64,000 bases of DNA from Spirodela intermedia. Taxonomy: Eukaryota; Streptophyta; Magnoliopsida; Alismatales; Araceae. The stretch is from assembly GCA_902729315.2 (NCBI GenBank), contig LR746281.1:1615001-1679000 (forward strand). Direction: 5' to 3'. The notes under the pieces were generated by a model that was given only the letters and a program-made list of their open reading frames with translations, was not told the origin of the DNA and did no database searches. The position numbers and the translations under genes were made by a program. Positions 36,553-49,582 of the stretch are shown in pieces; within the stretch, counting starts at the first letter, position 1; each line of letters starts with the position of its first letter.

Positions 36553-39500
36553 ATGCCGCTTTTGCTTGTCCCTGGGATGCTCGCGAGGTCTTCCTCCTCC
36601 CGCATCCTACCGTCGGCTGCGACCGCGGCGGTGACCAGGGCGTGGCTGACGTCGCCGCCCCTGACGCCTTGCTCCTCCGCGCCAGAGGCGGCGTCGGAGC
36701 CCAGGCGGTCCCCTCCTGTCTCGCCGTCTCGGCATTTCGGGGACTGGAGGTCCCCTCTGAGCCACCGTGCTCTGATCCGCTCTTCCGCCGCCGTGACGGA
36801 GCAATTCGAGAGGCGATTCGCTACTATCGGTGGGTTTGCTCTGCCGTCTTCCTTTTCCTGAGTCCATTGATTTCGGGGTTTGTACGTTGTTTCTCTCTCG
36901 GCCTAATCCCCATGTCTCTTATCCTGTGGAATTAGCTACGAAGAACTCGTATGAGAGCATCTTGACCTCCCTCTCCAAGCCGGGTGGAGGCGGCGAGTTC
37001 GGGAAGTACTATAGCCTGCCGGCTCTCAACGACCCCAGAATCGGTCAGCCGCTGACTCCTACTGCTCTTCTCTGTCCTGTCTGAAAGAACCTTCGGAGAG
37101 TCTCGTTTCCGTTTTCATCTTGTTTGGTTCTTCTCTGATTTCCTGGAAACGATGATGCTGCAGATAGACTTCCTTACTCAATAAGGATACTGTTGGAATC
37201 GGCGATTAGGAACTGCGACGAATTCCAGGTGACGGGTAAGGATGTGGAGAAGATCATCGACTGGGAGAACACAGCTCCAAAGCAAGTCGAGGTCCCCTTC
37301 AAGCCTGCGCGTGTTCTCCTACAGGTTCCACTTCCCACTCTGATATTTATTGGGCATCTTGAAGAATAAGTCCAGTCCAGCGAGTTCTATACCTGGCCTT
37401 GGCTTTAGGACATTATTGTTGTTAATATAGTGGTTTTATTTGGCGAACTGCTCAAGCTTTAACAATGAACGCTAATGATCAAAATGTTTTTTTTCTTCCG
37501 TATTTTATCTCAGTCTTATTAATTAAAAATCCAGACAAAGCCGTTGACCGTACATGTGGGAGTTATTTTAAATATGGTATTTGAGTTGACCACCTTTTTC
37601 GCACAAATTTTCAGGACTTTACGGGTGTGCCAGCAGTTGTTGACCTTGCCTGCATGCGCGATGCCATGAACAAGCTTGGTAGTGATTCAAATAAGATAAA
37701 TCCACTGGTCAGTGATGCTTATTTACGTTTCATTTTATCATTCAACATTATCCTCTGCGTGTTCTGATCTTTTTCCTATGTCTGTATGCCCTGCATATTG
37801 TTAATATATTATAAGTTATCTAAAATCGGTTTCTGAACTCTGGTGAGATGCATAGCACAATAGTACAATAGTGGTCAATTGCCAATGTGGATAAAATTAG
37901 CTCGAGAAATCTAGGAATTGTAGAAGGATAATATAAGATGAATGCTTCAATATCACTGGGACGCTGCATAAAAGGTCATAGTGTTCCATTGTTTCCATCA
38001 CCTGTGAGGAGCTTCTTCACCAAATGACAGTGCTATTTGTATCTCTCTTTCACACAGGGCTTCCTTCTTTAAAGTCATTCTCATCTTGAGATGTAAATGT
38101 GTCTTTGCTTTCATCAAATAACTTGGTGTCTTGAATGCCATGACTGCAGGTACCTGTGGACCTTGTCATTGACCATTCAGTGCAGGTCGATGTGGCAAGA
38201 TCAGAAAATGCAGTGCAGGCAAACATGGAACTCGAATTCGAACGAAACAAGGAAAGGTTTGGTTTCCTCAAGTGGGGATCGAAAGCATTTAAAAATATGC
38301 TTGTGGTTCCTCCAGGGTCAGGGATTGTCCATCAGGTATCCTATAATCTAGCTCTGTCGTGTCGCATATTATTAATTATTTTTTCTTTCTTATCTTTTCA
38401 AAAATCAATCTTTTTGTTGATGGGAGATTGTGCGCCTTCCATTTTTCTCAAGATTTTGACATGATTCTAAAATGTGTTTGACAGGTGAATTTGGAATACC
38501 TCGGCCGTGTTGTGTTTAACAATGGTGGTCTGCTTTACCCTGATAGTGTTGTTGGTACCGATTCACATACAACAATGATAGATGGGTTAGGCGTTGCTGG
38601 CTGGGGAGTTGGTGGCATTGAAGCAGAAGCTGCAATGCTTGGGCAGGTAATCAATGCAACATTTTGTTTAAAATTTTAATTTTTGATGAGCTTACTTGAG
38701 GATTTCATGGAGGGTATGAAATATCACGTATGGTTACAAGTGGACGTGTTTATTTCTTTCTTCACACACTTACGTGATCAATTTTTGTTCTTTAACACTG
38801 TCCAGTCATGGAAAGATTTATTTTTTGGTACATTTTTACCATTGTCGCTTGCAACCAAATTAGTTTTCTCACGTGATCTAAATTTTCCTTTGTATCTTAT
38901 TTAATAAAAAAAATTATTCAACACAGCCAATGAGTATGGTGTTGCCAGGAGTGGTGGGATTCAACTTATCAGGGAAACTGAAGGAAGGAGTAACAGCAAC
39001 AGATTTAGTTTTGACGGTGACCCAGATTCTTCGTAAGCATGGCGTTGTTGGAAAGTTTGTGGAATTTTACGGTAAGCCAATCAGATTTTTCTCACATTCG
39101 GCTATTCATTTTGTAATTTTATGATGTATGTGATCATCATATCATATTTTGCATTACAGGGCCAGGGATGAGCCAACTTTCTCTCGCCGATCGTGCTACT
39201 ATTGCCAACATGTCTCCTGAATATGGTGCGACCATGGGGTTTTTCCCTGTGGATCATGTTACTCTTCAGTACTTGAGATTAACAGGCAGAAGTGACGAAA
39301 CAGTAAGATAGTGACAAATTAAACTGTGTTCCTTCGCTGATAACTTGTGAGTCATGCTGGTTGTGATCAATTTCAGGTGGCTATGATAGAGTCTTATTTG
39401 CGGGCAAACAAGATGTTTGTTGATTATAGCCAGGTAAGAAGTTCATTTATTGTCTGTGCAATGGAATTGCCTTATTTACTCTCTTTTCTGACTGGAAATC

Positions 39501-42500
39501 AAATCTCTTAACCAGCCCCAAACAGAAAGAGTATACTCCTCCTACCTTGAGTTGAATCTTGTGGATGTGGAGCCTTGTATTTCAGGACCTAAGAGGTAAT
39601 GTTAAGCATGATAGATTTCTTGTCACTGTAATCATGTTACTGTTTCTTATTCTGAAAATTCAACTTCATTGCAATCGATTAGCCATCCCTTCTAATTCAC
39701 TATTTTTTCTGGCGACTTTGTTTTTGTCAGACCACATGACCGGGTTTCTGTGAAGGAAATGAAGGCAGACTGGCACTCCTGCTTAGACAACAAAGTTGGA
39801 TTCAAGGTTTGCTTTTTTAATTCCTTCTATTTGAATTTTTGATGATACAGTATGGAACTTGTCCTTCTTGTTAAGCTGCGTCACTCGCTGGAAAACAAGT
39901 GACATAATTTTCATAGTGTTATTCTTATAACTAAAATTATGCTCATCTTCTTTCCTCTGAAGAACCAAGGTATTCTCTATCCCTATCCAAAGTCACCCTC
40001 TCTGAAACCTTTGGGTGGCTCTTATGTAACCACATTTCTGGCCCATTTAACTATCCTTGGTTATGACTCCCATTCAACTTCCTTCATCACTCTCTCACGC
40101 TGTCTTTCTTGTTCCTCTTTCTCTACCGGATCACTCCTCAGGAATAACAAACTATAATCACCTAAAACCTTCTTTTAAGATTTAAGTAGACAAACGTAGA
40201 CAACATATTAAGGAGAACGATAAGTTTGATATCTGGGTATGCATTCTTTAAATGATGTTTTGCAGGCCAGTGCCCTTTGTTTATATTTAGGCTCAGACAG
40301 GTAGGGGAGGATGTCTTGATGATTAATTATCCGTTCTTTTGTTCGATTCCTCGTAGAGTTGTTTCATTATTTAATCGTCTTAATGGCATCTAAAGTATAT
40401 AACATGATATGAACATTTGTTGTAGCCTTTTTACAAGACAGAATAACGTGTTCCTGCATCATATTATTCAGTAAATAACTAACCTAGAGAAATTATTTCA
40501 TTTTATCCTTTGGTTATATCTATCCCAAGGTTGGCTGCGCTGTCTCCATGAACAGAACACAGGAAGAACTGACATATTATAGCATGGGATACAGAATTGC
40601 TCTTTACAGCCATATTTCCTTTTTCTTCTCCTTCATAAGTACAGGATCAACATAAAAGTTTCTACAATAAAAAGGTTCTTATGTTACATTGTAGACTGAC
40701 TATTGACAGTGAAACGGTAATTAGTAATGACCTGACAACAGATACGCTTCTTAGTGTTGAATTAGAGTTATCGGTTCTCTTATGTTTTTGAGTTACTTGA
40801 AAGTAGAAATAACGCTTTCCTATATTCCTCTTTGATGTACTATGCAGTTAGCTTTTAGAATTTCTCCAATAACAAGGATGAACTGTTCAAATATTGCAAA
40901 AACAAATTCTAGGTATTGAGATGTCCATTTATAGAAATCTATTTTTCTTTGGTCCCACCTTGGCATTTAAAAAAAGTTTTCCCTAGGAAGATGCAACATA
41001 GAGGGTTAAAAGCCACTACATATCGAAGAACTTTGATAGTCATAACCATAAATGTTCTAGTTGGTCTGGAGCGTGTTGACTTGCGGCATAATTAGACAGT
41101 GATACACATCTGAATCATCCATGACTGGTATTTACAGGGATTTGCTGTTCCAAAGGAATCTCAGAGTAAAGTCGTTGATTTTTCATTCCATGGAACTCCA
41201 GCGCAAATCAAACACGGAGATGTTGTTATAGCAGCAATCACCAGTTGCACAAACACGTCTAATCCTAGTGTGATGCTTGGTGCTGCTTTGGTTGCCAAGA
41301 AAGCGTCTGAATTGGGTCTTGAGGTAAGAAAACGCATTTATGTACGTCATGTAGCATTAGCGAAAGAGGGAATCCTCTCTCACTCTCTAGCTGATGATAT
41401 TGATATCCATGGTCCTTTTCTTCTGGCCCTTTTAAACAGGTGAAACCATGGATTAAGACGAGTCTTGCTCCAGGTTCTGGGGTTGTAACCAAATACTTGG
41501 AAAAGAGGTATGGAGCTCATACATGATTATAATTACGTAAATCACTTGGTTACAACTCCTCGGAGTGAACTTTTCTTCTGTTTCTGTTCTCAGTGGCTTG
41601 CAGAAGTATCTAAACCAGCTCGGCTTTCACATTGTGGGGTACGGATGCACAACCTGCATTGGAAATTCGGGAGATATCGATGAGTCAGTAGCTGCAGCGA
41701 TTTCTGAAAATGGTAATTTAATCAGCTGATCCTAGTAGATGCACAGCCTCCCTTCTCACGGTTACTATCCATTTGCAGACATTGTTGCTGCTGCTGTGCT
41801 GTCGGGAAATAGGAACTTTGAGGGTCGCGTGCATCCTCTCACTAGAGCAAACTACCTTGCATCCCCGCCACTCGTGGTGGCATATGCTCTTGCTGGCACG
41901 GTGCGTGGCAGGGAGATTGCCCATTGCCCCTGCTTTTCTGACATTATTTCCGGAAATGACTTATCGTCTATCTGGTGCAGGTCGACATCGACTTTGAGAC
42001 AGAACCCATTGGGATCGGAAAAGATGGGAAGAAAGTATATTTCAGAGACATCTGGCCATCAAATGAAGAGATTGCGAATGTGAGCTTCACCATCGTATCT
42101 CCTCTCACCCATCGTCATCCTCATATGTTTCCTTTTCTGCTTCCAGGTGGTGCAGTCCAGCGTCCTGCCGGACATGTTCAAGGCTACCTACACAGCCATC
42201 ACTGAAGGAAACCCGATGTGGAACCAGCTCTCTGTGCCCACAAGCAAGCTGTACTCATGGGACCCTGCTTCAACGTACATTCACGAGCCGCCCTACTTCA
42301 AGGGCATGACCATGTCCCCACCCGGGCCCCACAGCGTCAAGGATGCCTACTGCTTGCTCAACTTTGGAGACAGCATCACCACCGACCACATCTCTCCTGC
42401 TGGGAACATCCAGAAAGACAGCCCCGCCGCCAAGTATCTGGTGGAGCGGGGGGTGGAGAGGAAAGACTTCAACTCGTATGGCAGCCGCCGTGGCAATGAT

Positions 42501-43239
42501 GAGATCATGGCGAGGGGCACCTTTGCCAACATCCGCATCGTGAATAAGCTCTTGAAGGGAGAAGTAGGGCCTCACACGGTCCACATCCCATCTGGAGAGA
42601 AGCTTTCTGTGTTCGACGCTGCCACGGTAAATCTTGCTCTCTTTTGATTCGAACACATATCCTCTTTTAGAAAATCAAAAACAAAAATAAATAAATTCGT
42701 GGGTGTTTGGCGAAAACGGAAATGATTGATCTTCTGATTTCTACATCCGATGCTTAATAGTTATTACTATTTTGAGCAGAGATACAAATCCCAGGGGCAC
42801 GACACAATCATCTTGGCCGGGGCTGAGTATGGCAGCGGAAGCTCCCGCGATTGGGCGGCTAAAGGACCAATGCTACTGGTACGTAAGCTGAACAAACTCA
42901 TATTCTGAAGGAGAATCCTTCACCTCTGCTTTATCGGTATGTGTGGATCCGGATGCAGGGCGTGAAGGCCGTCATCGCCAAGAGCTTTGAGAGGATCCAC
43001 CGCAGCAATCTGGTGGGGATGGGCATCGTCCCCCTCTGCTTCAAGGCCGGGGAGGACGCCGAGACGCTCGGCCTGACCGGCCACGAGCGATTCACTATCG
43101 ACCTCCCTAGCTCCGTGAACGAGATCAAGCCGGGGCAGGACATCACCGTGAAGACCGACACCGGCAAATCCTTCACCTGCACCGTTCGCTTCGACACGGA
43201 GGTACCCCAGAACCATCCGATTCACGGCTTCCTTTCTTT

Positions 43240-43279
<40 letters not shown>

Positions 43280-43391
43280 GGAGAGCACAGGCTGATTCCT
43301 CTCTCATCTGCTGCAGGTGGAGCTGGCCTACTTCAACAATGGCGGAATTCTTCCGTACGTCATCAGGAACCTGATCAAAGCGGACAGCTGA
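36553..43391 (+). CDS. ACO: Aconitate hydratase with N-terminal presequence
   Basis: Twenty exons: 36553-36829, 36936-37043, 37164-37324, 37615-37707, 38150-38335, 38485-38646, 38927-39071, 39160-39302, 39377-39433, 39516-39595, 39731-39806, 41138-41323, 41440-41507, 41594-41712, 41779-41900, 41981-42079, 42147-42626, 42780-42878, 42959-43201, 43317-43391. Phases close; the product has 992 residues, typical of plant presequence forms. The enzyme isomerises citrate and isocitrate through a [4Fe-4S] cluster. Its ligands are visible: SCTNTSNP (Cys533) and [10 protein letters not shown] (Cys599, Cys602). Other blocks are [45 protein letters not shown] and [18 protein letters not shown]. Residues 1-92 are Arg/Ser/Ala/Pro-rich and probably target mitochondria. 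No methionine stands where shorter plant aconitases begin. Intron 11 is 1.3 kb. Confidence 0.96.
43241..43276. repeat. (GA)n microsatellite in the last aconitase intron
   Basis: An uninterrupted GA run of about 18 units inside the 115-nt intron 19, about 40 nt from the donor and upstream of the ctgctgcag acceptor. Confidence 0.92.
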
Positions 43392-43499
43392 GCTGATTCC
43401 CGACTGGATTGGAGACAAGCAAATTCTTGGCGGCAACGTTTTGGTGCCCCGGGAGTCCGCGCGACGTTTTGGGTTTAGTTCCGTGCCCCAAGACCAGCG

Positions 43500-43517
43500 A
43501 ATAAAAGAGGGAATAAA
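43500..43517 (+). terminator. Aconitase polyadenylation signals
   Basis: Two AATAAA hexamers (43500-43505 and 43512-43517) lie about 110-125 nt after the stop codon, at normal plant spacing. Confidence 0.65.
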
Positions 43518-43519
43518 AG

Positions 43520-45499
43520 GTTGTCTCGGATTAGGTGATGGCTGCAGAGATGAATGACTCCAGATGAGACCGTGGCAGTCGGTCCACTAATGCCAGTATA
43601 TTTTATTTTTTTCCAGACTCGGGTCTCCTCCAACTCGAGCTCTTGAGTTCAGAGGGTATTTTTTTTTTAGATTTTGGTCTTTGAGATTAAGCTCGGAGAG
43701 TCCTTTTCTGCTATATTTGGGTTCCGAAGCCTACTCTCTCTCTTACTCTCTCTCTCTCTCTCTCTCCCTCCCTTCTCTCTGTGTTCTGGGCTTCATAAGG
43801 GTCCGGCTCGGAGCTAGTTTCTAGGACCATCTCCAAGGACAAGAATGAGGGCAACGAATCTACTATTCGCTAATGACTCAGATGCATTATTTAGGCACAA
43901 AGCTCAGAATTTAGTCGGAGGGGGCCACGAGATCAACGATCAGCATGAGCTGATGTCGTAGACTTCCTTCACCATCCAACGTACTCTCCAAAAGATGGGC
44001 CCGATCCTGCCCCCCCCCCCTCCCCCCCGTGTTTTCCAAGTGGCAGGTACCAGCGCCAAGTAATCTGCCAGGTGCACACGTCTGCATTCTCGGGCATCAT
44101 CTGGCGTGCACGTGGCGAGCAGAGGTTGTGTCCTCAAAATGGCAAGGGCGTTGATAGGTGTCGTCAGACGGAGATATTTCCGGGAGATGCGCACACCAGA
44201 AGAGAAGTGACACCGGAACTGAGGCTCTGTCTCTCTATCATTTCGTACGTATCTCGAATGAAATACGCCACCCTGGGTCAAGAAGGCGCTTCCGCACGTT
44301 ATGATGAGGCTGTTAAGAATGGGAATATCAAAGTGTGTCCGTCCAACACAGTGATAGTAAGTAAGTCAACGGGCAGAGCAGAGAGTGGCCTGGAAGTAGA
44401 ATGGGAATATCAAAGTGTGTCCGTCCAACCCAGTGATAGTAAGTCAACGGGCAGAGTGGACAGTGGCGTGGAGGTAGTAGAATGGGCACATCAAGATACT
44501 CCGGGTAGAGTCTTCCCAAGCCTGGAAAAGGGAAAGCAGGATGATATCACGTGAAGAGCAACACACGAAGAAAGAAAGAGAGTTCTCTCAGTAGAAAGCC
44601 AAGCCATTTCGCACGGAGTCAGCCGCTAACTGTTCATACATTGTGCGATAAGAACACCGATGAGAAAAACATCAGCACAGAAGAACATCGTCGTCAGCCT
44701 TTTTCTGTCTTGTTAATCCTCCCCGCAAGACCACAAGATCAACGGCAGGAGTCAACGCTCTCAAATGCCGAGCTCACTGCCATCCAAAGCAAGGGTCTGA
44801 AGCTAAATCATAACTGGTACAAGGATGTGATATCTAAATCTGATGGTAAGGTAGCATCGTTTTCGTGGGATGAACAAGAGACGATGATGATATATAACTT
44901 GCATCCACTGAAAGCATCGAGGACACCTGAGAAGAAAACATTAGCAAAAGTCTCAGCCGCGTATGATCACACTATATCGCCCTTTCCATGGGAGGCTTTT
45001 TTCTGTCAAAATCATAGGTTTGCCATTCACAGGGGTTTGGATGTCTCGATTAAACCCTACATAGGGATTATGATTCTATCCGGATGGGGGTAGTTGACTG
45101 CCACATACGTCATCCAAAGCTGCTTCGGGGCAGTTGACTCACCGCACCGAACAGCTAAGCTCCTTGTGATTAAGAACAACACTCTTGGGTTTATTTCTAT
45201 GGCTTCCTACTCAATGTTCAAAAATTTGGTAACATCGAAATTCCCAAGGAATATCAGAAAAAAATGCGACTAACATGACTTTAGTAAAGATTTCATCTAC
45301 TGGGCATGCCTGGATATGCAAGATGTTCGAGTATCTGACCCCTCAGCCCGGAGTCATCGAATTGCTGATCTACCTGAATCTCTACAGTGTCACTGCGAAT
45401 AGTGAGGATCATATGTATCTACACAGGGAGGAGGAAATGAAAACAGCCCTTTTGGACGGCATTACTTCACAGAAACAAAGAGGAGTACCTTCAGTATGT
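43520..45499. other. Region between convergent aconitase and P4H genes
   Basis: No gene is supported. Contents are a CT-rich stretch (43735-43770), a C tract (44011-44027, plus strand), a tandem duplication (44317-44495), and open frames at 44072-44554 and 44551-45093. Those frames have no recognisable domain, and the second begins with GTG. An AATAAA on the minus strand at 45190-45195 may end the P4H transcript. Confidence 0.55.
44317..44495. repeat. Tandem duplication of about 80 bp
   Basis: The phrase gaatgggaatatcaaagtgt plus the next 60 bases occurs at 44317 and again 82 bases later at 44399. It differs by a four-base gtaa insertion and a few substitutions. A third, weak start (gaatgggcacatcaaga) follows near 44480. 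Confidence 0.9.
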
Positions 45500-48400
45500 C
45501 TAGTAAGCCTTGAACTCGTGGACTCGCATCCACTTTGTAGAAGACCATTTATTCCCCTTGATCACAGGGCATCCTCCTGTAAGAGATTTGGAGAACATTC
45601 GCCATTACAAACGGCTATAAATGAGAAAATATGAAATAATTTGTGCAGGATAGAAAATTCTCACCAAGTAGGAAAATATACTATCATGGGAAAGCCAGCA
45701 GATAACAAAAAGACTTTGGAAAATAAACTAAGTCACGTTCGTATTAATCTCATTAGTACTTGTCACCTAGGTTAGAGGTATCTCACCGTGTAGGCTTAAC
45801 TCATCGAGAGTAGCATCAGGCTTCATGCTCCAGAAAAGTAAAGCATCTCCCATTCTTGGCTTGACACCAAGTCCCTTTCTACCGCATTCAGATAGCTCAT
45901 TGTAGTCCGGTATAGCACTGATATTGACGGATGATGCAGAGGGAAAAATTGTCTCTCCTCCTTCTTCAACATCAGAGCTTTATAAATAAACAAGGAACAA
46001 GGACAAGGGGTTAAATATCGTTGATTGAAAGTAACTAAGCATACATCTAAAGCACCTATGAACGAGGGACAAGATGCTCACAGATACATAAGAAGAGTAG
46101 CAATCCGTTGTCCTCCATTTTGGGTGTTCACTTCATCAAGGAAGTAATCCCAATGTGGTTCATACTTCTGTCCAAATTCATAATGGAGAATTTGAAGGCC
46201 TTCTCCATGCTCTGTACATAAATGAAATCAACACATAAACTAAAGGTAAAAAAATGAAAAAAAAAGACAATGAAAATTATAAATTAGGGAAGAAAGTGAA
46301 GCAATCTGCACACCAGACAACAGATGGATCAACAAAAGAGTACGAGATGGTGTTTACACACAACAAGCCAGATAAAATTCGCTTAAAATCATGATTACCA
46401 GCCATATCGTATTTAAATCTGAAATCAAGAGGGCAAACATGCACATTATTGTAGTTTTACGTCAAATAAAAGGGACTTATTAAGTAATGACTGAATTTTT
46501 TAAAGCAAGATCCTAGCCATGTCAGGTCTATAAAGACAGTGACGAGTCTAGAATCAGAACTAGTTTAAGGTAAAGATCTAAAGAGTAGTGAGCGTACTAA
46601 GTAATTATGCTTTACTCATAACGTATGAAAACAAGAATCCCAAAGGTACACAGAAGAGTACAATCACGTGTTTTAATGTACAGATTGCTCCTGAGGCTTA
46701 CCCACAGGAATGAAGGTGAAATCTGCAATTCTTTTCTCAATCGCCCGGATGATTTTGTCTTGCCCTCTCTTAAGAAATGTTCCAGAGCTTGTCCGAACCC
46801 TGTCAAATAAACACTAATTATAACAGTAAAAGCCAATGGCGGAATTACCAAATGTACATCATAGATGGAAGATTTCGACGTCCTAAATATATCAATCAAC
46901 ATTTAAAAAATCTTGTGTTTACGAGTTCCCTAGTGTAATCAACGAGCAACTTTAGGAGGTTGGAATAAAGTAGGTATGGGGCACGAGCCATGGAGTCAAG
47001 AAGACCACCTACTATGGAAGATACATCTCTTAGCAACCAAGGAATCTCAAAAATCGTGATGTACTATACGAAATGCAGTGATTTTGGAAGAAAGACCATA
47101 AATAAAACAAAAAAAAATCAATTCCATTAACCAGACATAGAGGATCATTGGCAGATTAATTCAAATTTCAAATTAAAGATGATCGTAGTACCGACCTGCT
47201 ATCTTTACTTTGACCAGTTTCACTATCAACAACTGTTGACTTTTCCATGTGAGGTTTGGCCAGCTCAATTAGATACTCGCATTCTTCCCTGGACTGCACA
47301 AGAAAATATGAAGCTTGAATTTGCAGCAACTCTCAGCATTTGCGAATTCTTCTTTACATACTATATATGCTTTAACAAAAAGGAAAAATCACTTTTCAGG
47401 TAATAAACCTTTGTCATAATAATATTGCATCCTGCTCTAATAAACATGGTCCAAAATTCAAAAATATCAACTCTGTGGAATAGTCAAATGCAATAAATCA
47501 ACTTAGGATCCTGCATAACACCTCCAGTTTTGTCCAGATATGTTGGACAACCTCTCAAGAGAATATAACTGATAGCCATAAATTCACGAGTAAACTGTCA
47601 TTCCTTCATGATCTGGCCTTCCCATACTAGACTAGGCTAGTCTTAAAGAATTTTAGAATCCATATCTTAAAATATGCTCACATTTCACAGCTTCCTTATA
47701 GAAATTAGCATCACGTAACACGCTTTCTATGGTACAATGAACTTCCAATAAAGCTGTACGTTCTGTACAATGAGATAATTCTGGATAGAAAAGCTTCCGA
47801 CCATAAAGATGAAGAAACTCTATTTTCCTTTCCATTTGTGTGTGGCCAAATGCCAAATTTGGAATCTTCAAGTCTGAAACTCCTCTCAGCGGAATAATGT
47901 CGTCGTCCAGATCAATGGTATCAAGTGGGAAGTAGTTGGATGGAAAAGGAAGATAACAGAAGGAAATAGACAATATCCCAGGAGCAAAGAACTAAGCTGC
48001 AATGATTAAATGCTAAAAACGTCACAAATCCTGAAGAACCTCTAACAGTGAATAGCGGATCTGTATATTTATTTAAATATGTAAATCTGCGAGTTTTACG
48101 TATAAATAATTCTGGAAAATGAACTCAACACAAAGGACTTCGGAAAAAAAAATCTGAAGTCACGTTCTGTCCCTCAATCGCAAAAAGAAATCACATAAAA
48201 ACTAGAAATTTAATGCAGGGGGGGTGAAGAAACTACTTCAACAAGAAATAACATTAATCGAAAGAGATTTCTGAATATACATTTTGTCTTGAAGCTTAGT
48301 ATGTTCAGTGTAGATTCTCATGACATTATTCGGGCATCTTTTTAACTCTCGAAAGCATTCTTTTAAATCAGACAAATGAGCAACAAATCAAGGAATAAGA

Positions 48401-48980
48401 ATATTCAGAATGCTCTATTGAGGGGGGGGGGGGAGAGGGGAGTGGTTCGCTACCAGATCTCTCACCACCTTGGGAAAATCGGAAAATTCAGCAAAAAAAA
48501 GTGGGAAAAACGCCGAATTCTGAACAAAGAATTGGATGCCGCACCAAGAAATTATGATACATGAACGCCCTCGGCTCCCAGGAGAGAACCTCCGTCCACT
48601 GATCCCCTCTCGTCCCTAGTCCATCGCTGCAAAGAAAAAAGAAAACAAGGAAACCTCCAGATCCATCAGCCAGACTCCCATGAGGGAGAGATCGCGTCCG
48701 GTCTTCGGCACGGATGACCAGGTTGTGAAGAGGGCGGCGGATTTGCGCACCTATGAGCCACCTTCCTCTTAGGCGCATGAGATGTGCTCTCCAGATGCCG
48801 CTCGACGGGATGCTCGACCTCTGAGGAGTCACTGGAGACTGGCAGGGAGAAGATGCCGAGGGCGAGCAGCAGCAGCAGAACGACGGACAACGTCAGCAGA
48901 ACCGTCAGCACCAGCGTCCAACGCGATGACGACCTCCTCCATTGGTAAGGCCGGGAATTCCTCATGAGACCCCTCGCCAT
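45500..48980 (-). CDS. Prolyl 4-hydroxylase (2-oxoglutarate/Fe(II) dioxygenase)
   Basis: Seven exons: 48980-48751, 48626-48545, 47293-47196, 46799-46702, 46211-46082, 45977-45787, 45576-45500, giving 301 residues, normal for plant P4Hs. The N-terminus is basic, then has one hydrophobic anchor (residues about 20-43, rich in Leu/Val), as in type II Golgi/ER membrane enzymes. Catalytic residues are present: the HWD iron motif (His189, Asp191), distal His276 in SLHGGCPVIKGNKW and the 2-oxoglutarate lysine Lys286. Further family blocks are VLSWEPRAFMYHNFL, EECEYLIELAKPHM, VRTSSGTFLKRG, EVNTQNGGQRIATLLMYLSD and ECGRKGLGVKPRMGDALLFW. It should hydroxylate prolines of cell-wall glycoproteins such as extensins and arabinogalactan proteins in the secretory pathway. 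The exact paralogue is not assigned. Confidence 0.95.
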
Positions 48981-49095
48981 TGTGGCAGAGAACGACGAAG
49001 AATCGATGGCACCACCCCCGTCCTCGGCGCTTCCTCCACTCTGGTCAACCGCAGCAATTGTACAAGAAGATCTACATCGCTAACAAACCCAGTCA

Positions 49096-49104
49096 TTTTA
49101 TATC
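49096..49104 (-). promoter_or_regulatory. Putative P4H TATA box
   Basis: GATATAAAA on the minus strand about 116 nt before the P4H start codon, giving an expected leader of about 85 nt. Confidence 0.5.
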
Positions 49105-49511
49105 GCAGAGAGAGAAAGAAGATGAGAAGGAACGAAGGTCCCGCGCACGTGACATTCAACGTGGCATATCTCGAAAATACCATATTGCCCTAACCTTTGA
49201 TCGGTTGCTCTCTCTCCAGAAGATCACTAAACCCCCCCTCCCCCGCGTCGGCTAACTGGTCGCCGAGGGCATTTTAGTTAAGACTTTATGGTACTCACCC
49301 CCTCGGGTCCACACCGACCCCACGTGCGTTGGGACCGTCGTTGACGCTGCACGTGGGAGACCTCTGGTAACGCGTCGAGTATTGACTTGGCTTGTCCGTG
49401 CGTGACCCCACCGCCATCTTTATCTTCCTTCCAGAAGTCTCACTATTAGTTGACGAGGATACATAAACCCTCGAATGATAGCCTCTAATGACGAGAAGCC
49501 GAGAAGTCAAC

Positions 49512-49512
<1 letters not shown>

Positions 49513-49577
<65 letters not shown>
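49513..49577. repeat. Long (CT)n microsatellite
   Basis: About 32 uninterrupted CT units, the longest simple repeat in the window, in the promoter region between P4H and PLD. Confidence 0.95.

Positions 49578-49582
<5 letters not shown>

Noticed and set aside
44011-44027. C tract here and G tract at 48421-48433 as possible structural signals
   Set aside because: They are single homopolymer-like runs without the spaced G-tracts of a quadruplex; simple low complexity is enough to explain them.
44072-45093. Two adjoining open frames (160 and 180 codons) between aconitase and P4H
   Set aside because: No domain is recognised, the second starts with GTG, the first runs through a tandem duplication, and composition looks noncoding. 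They are kept only in the interval note.
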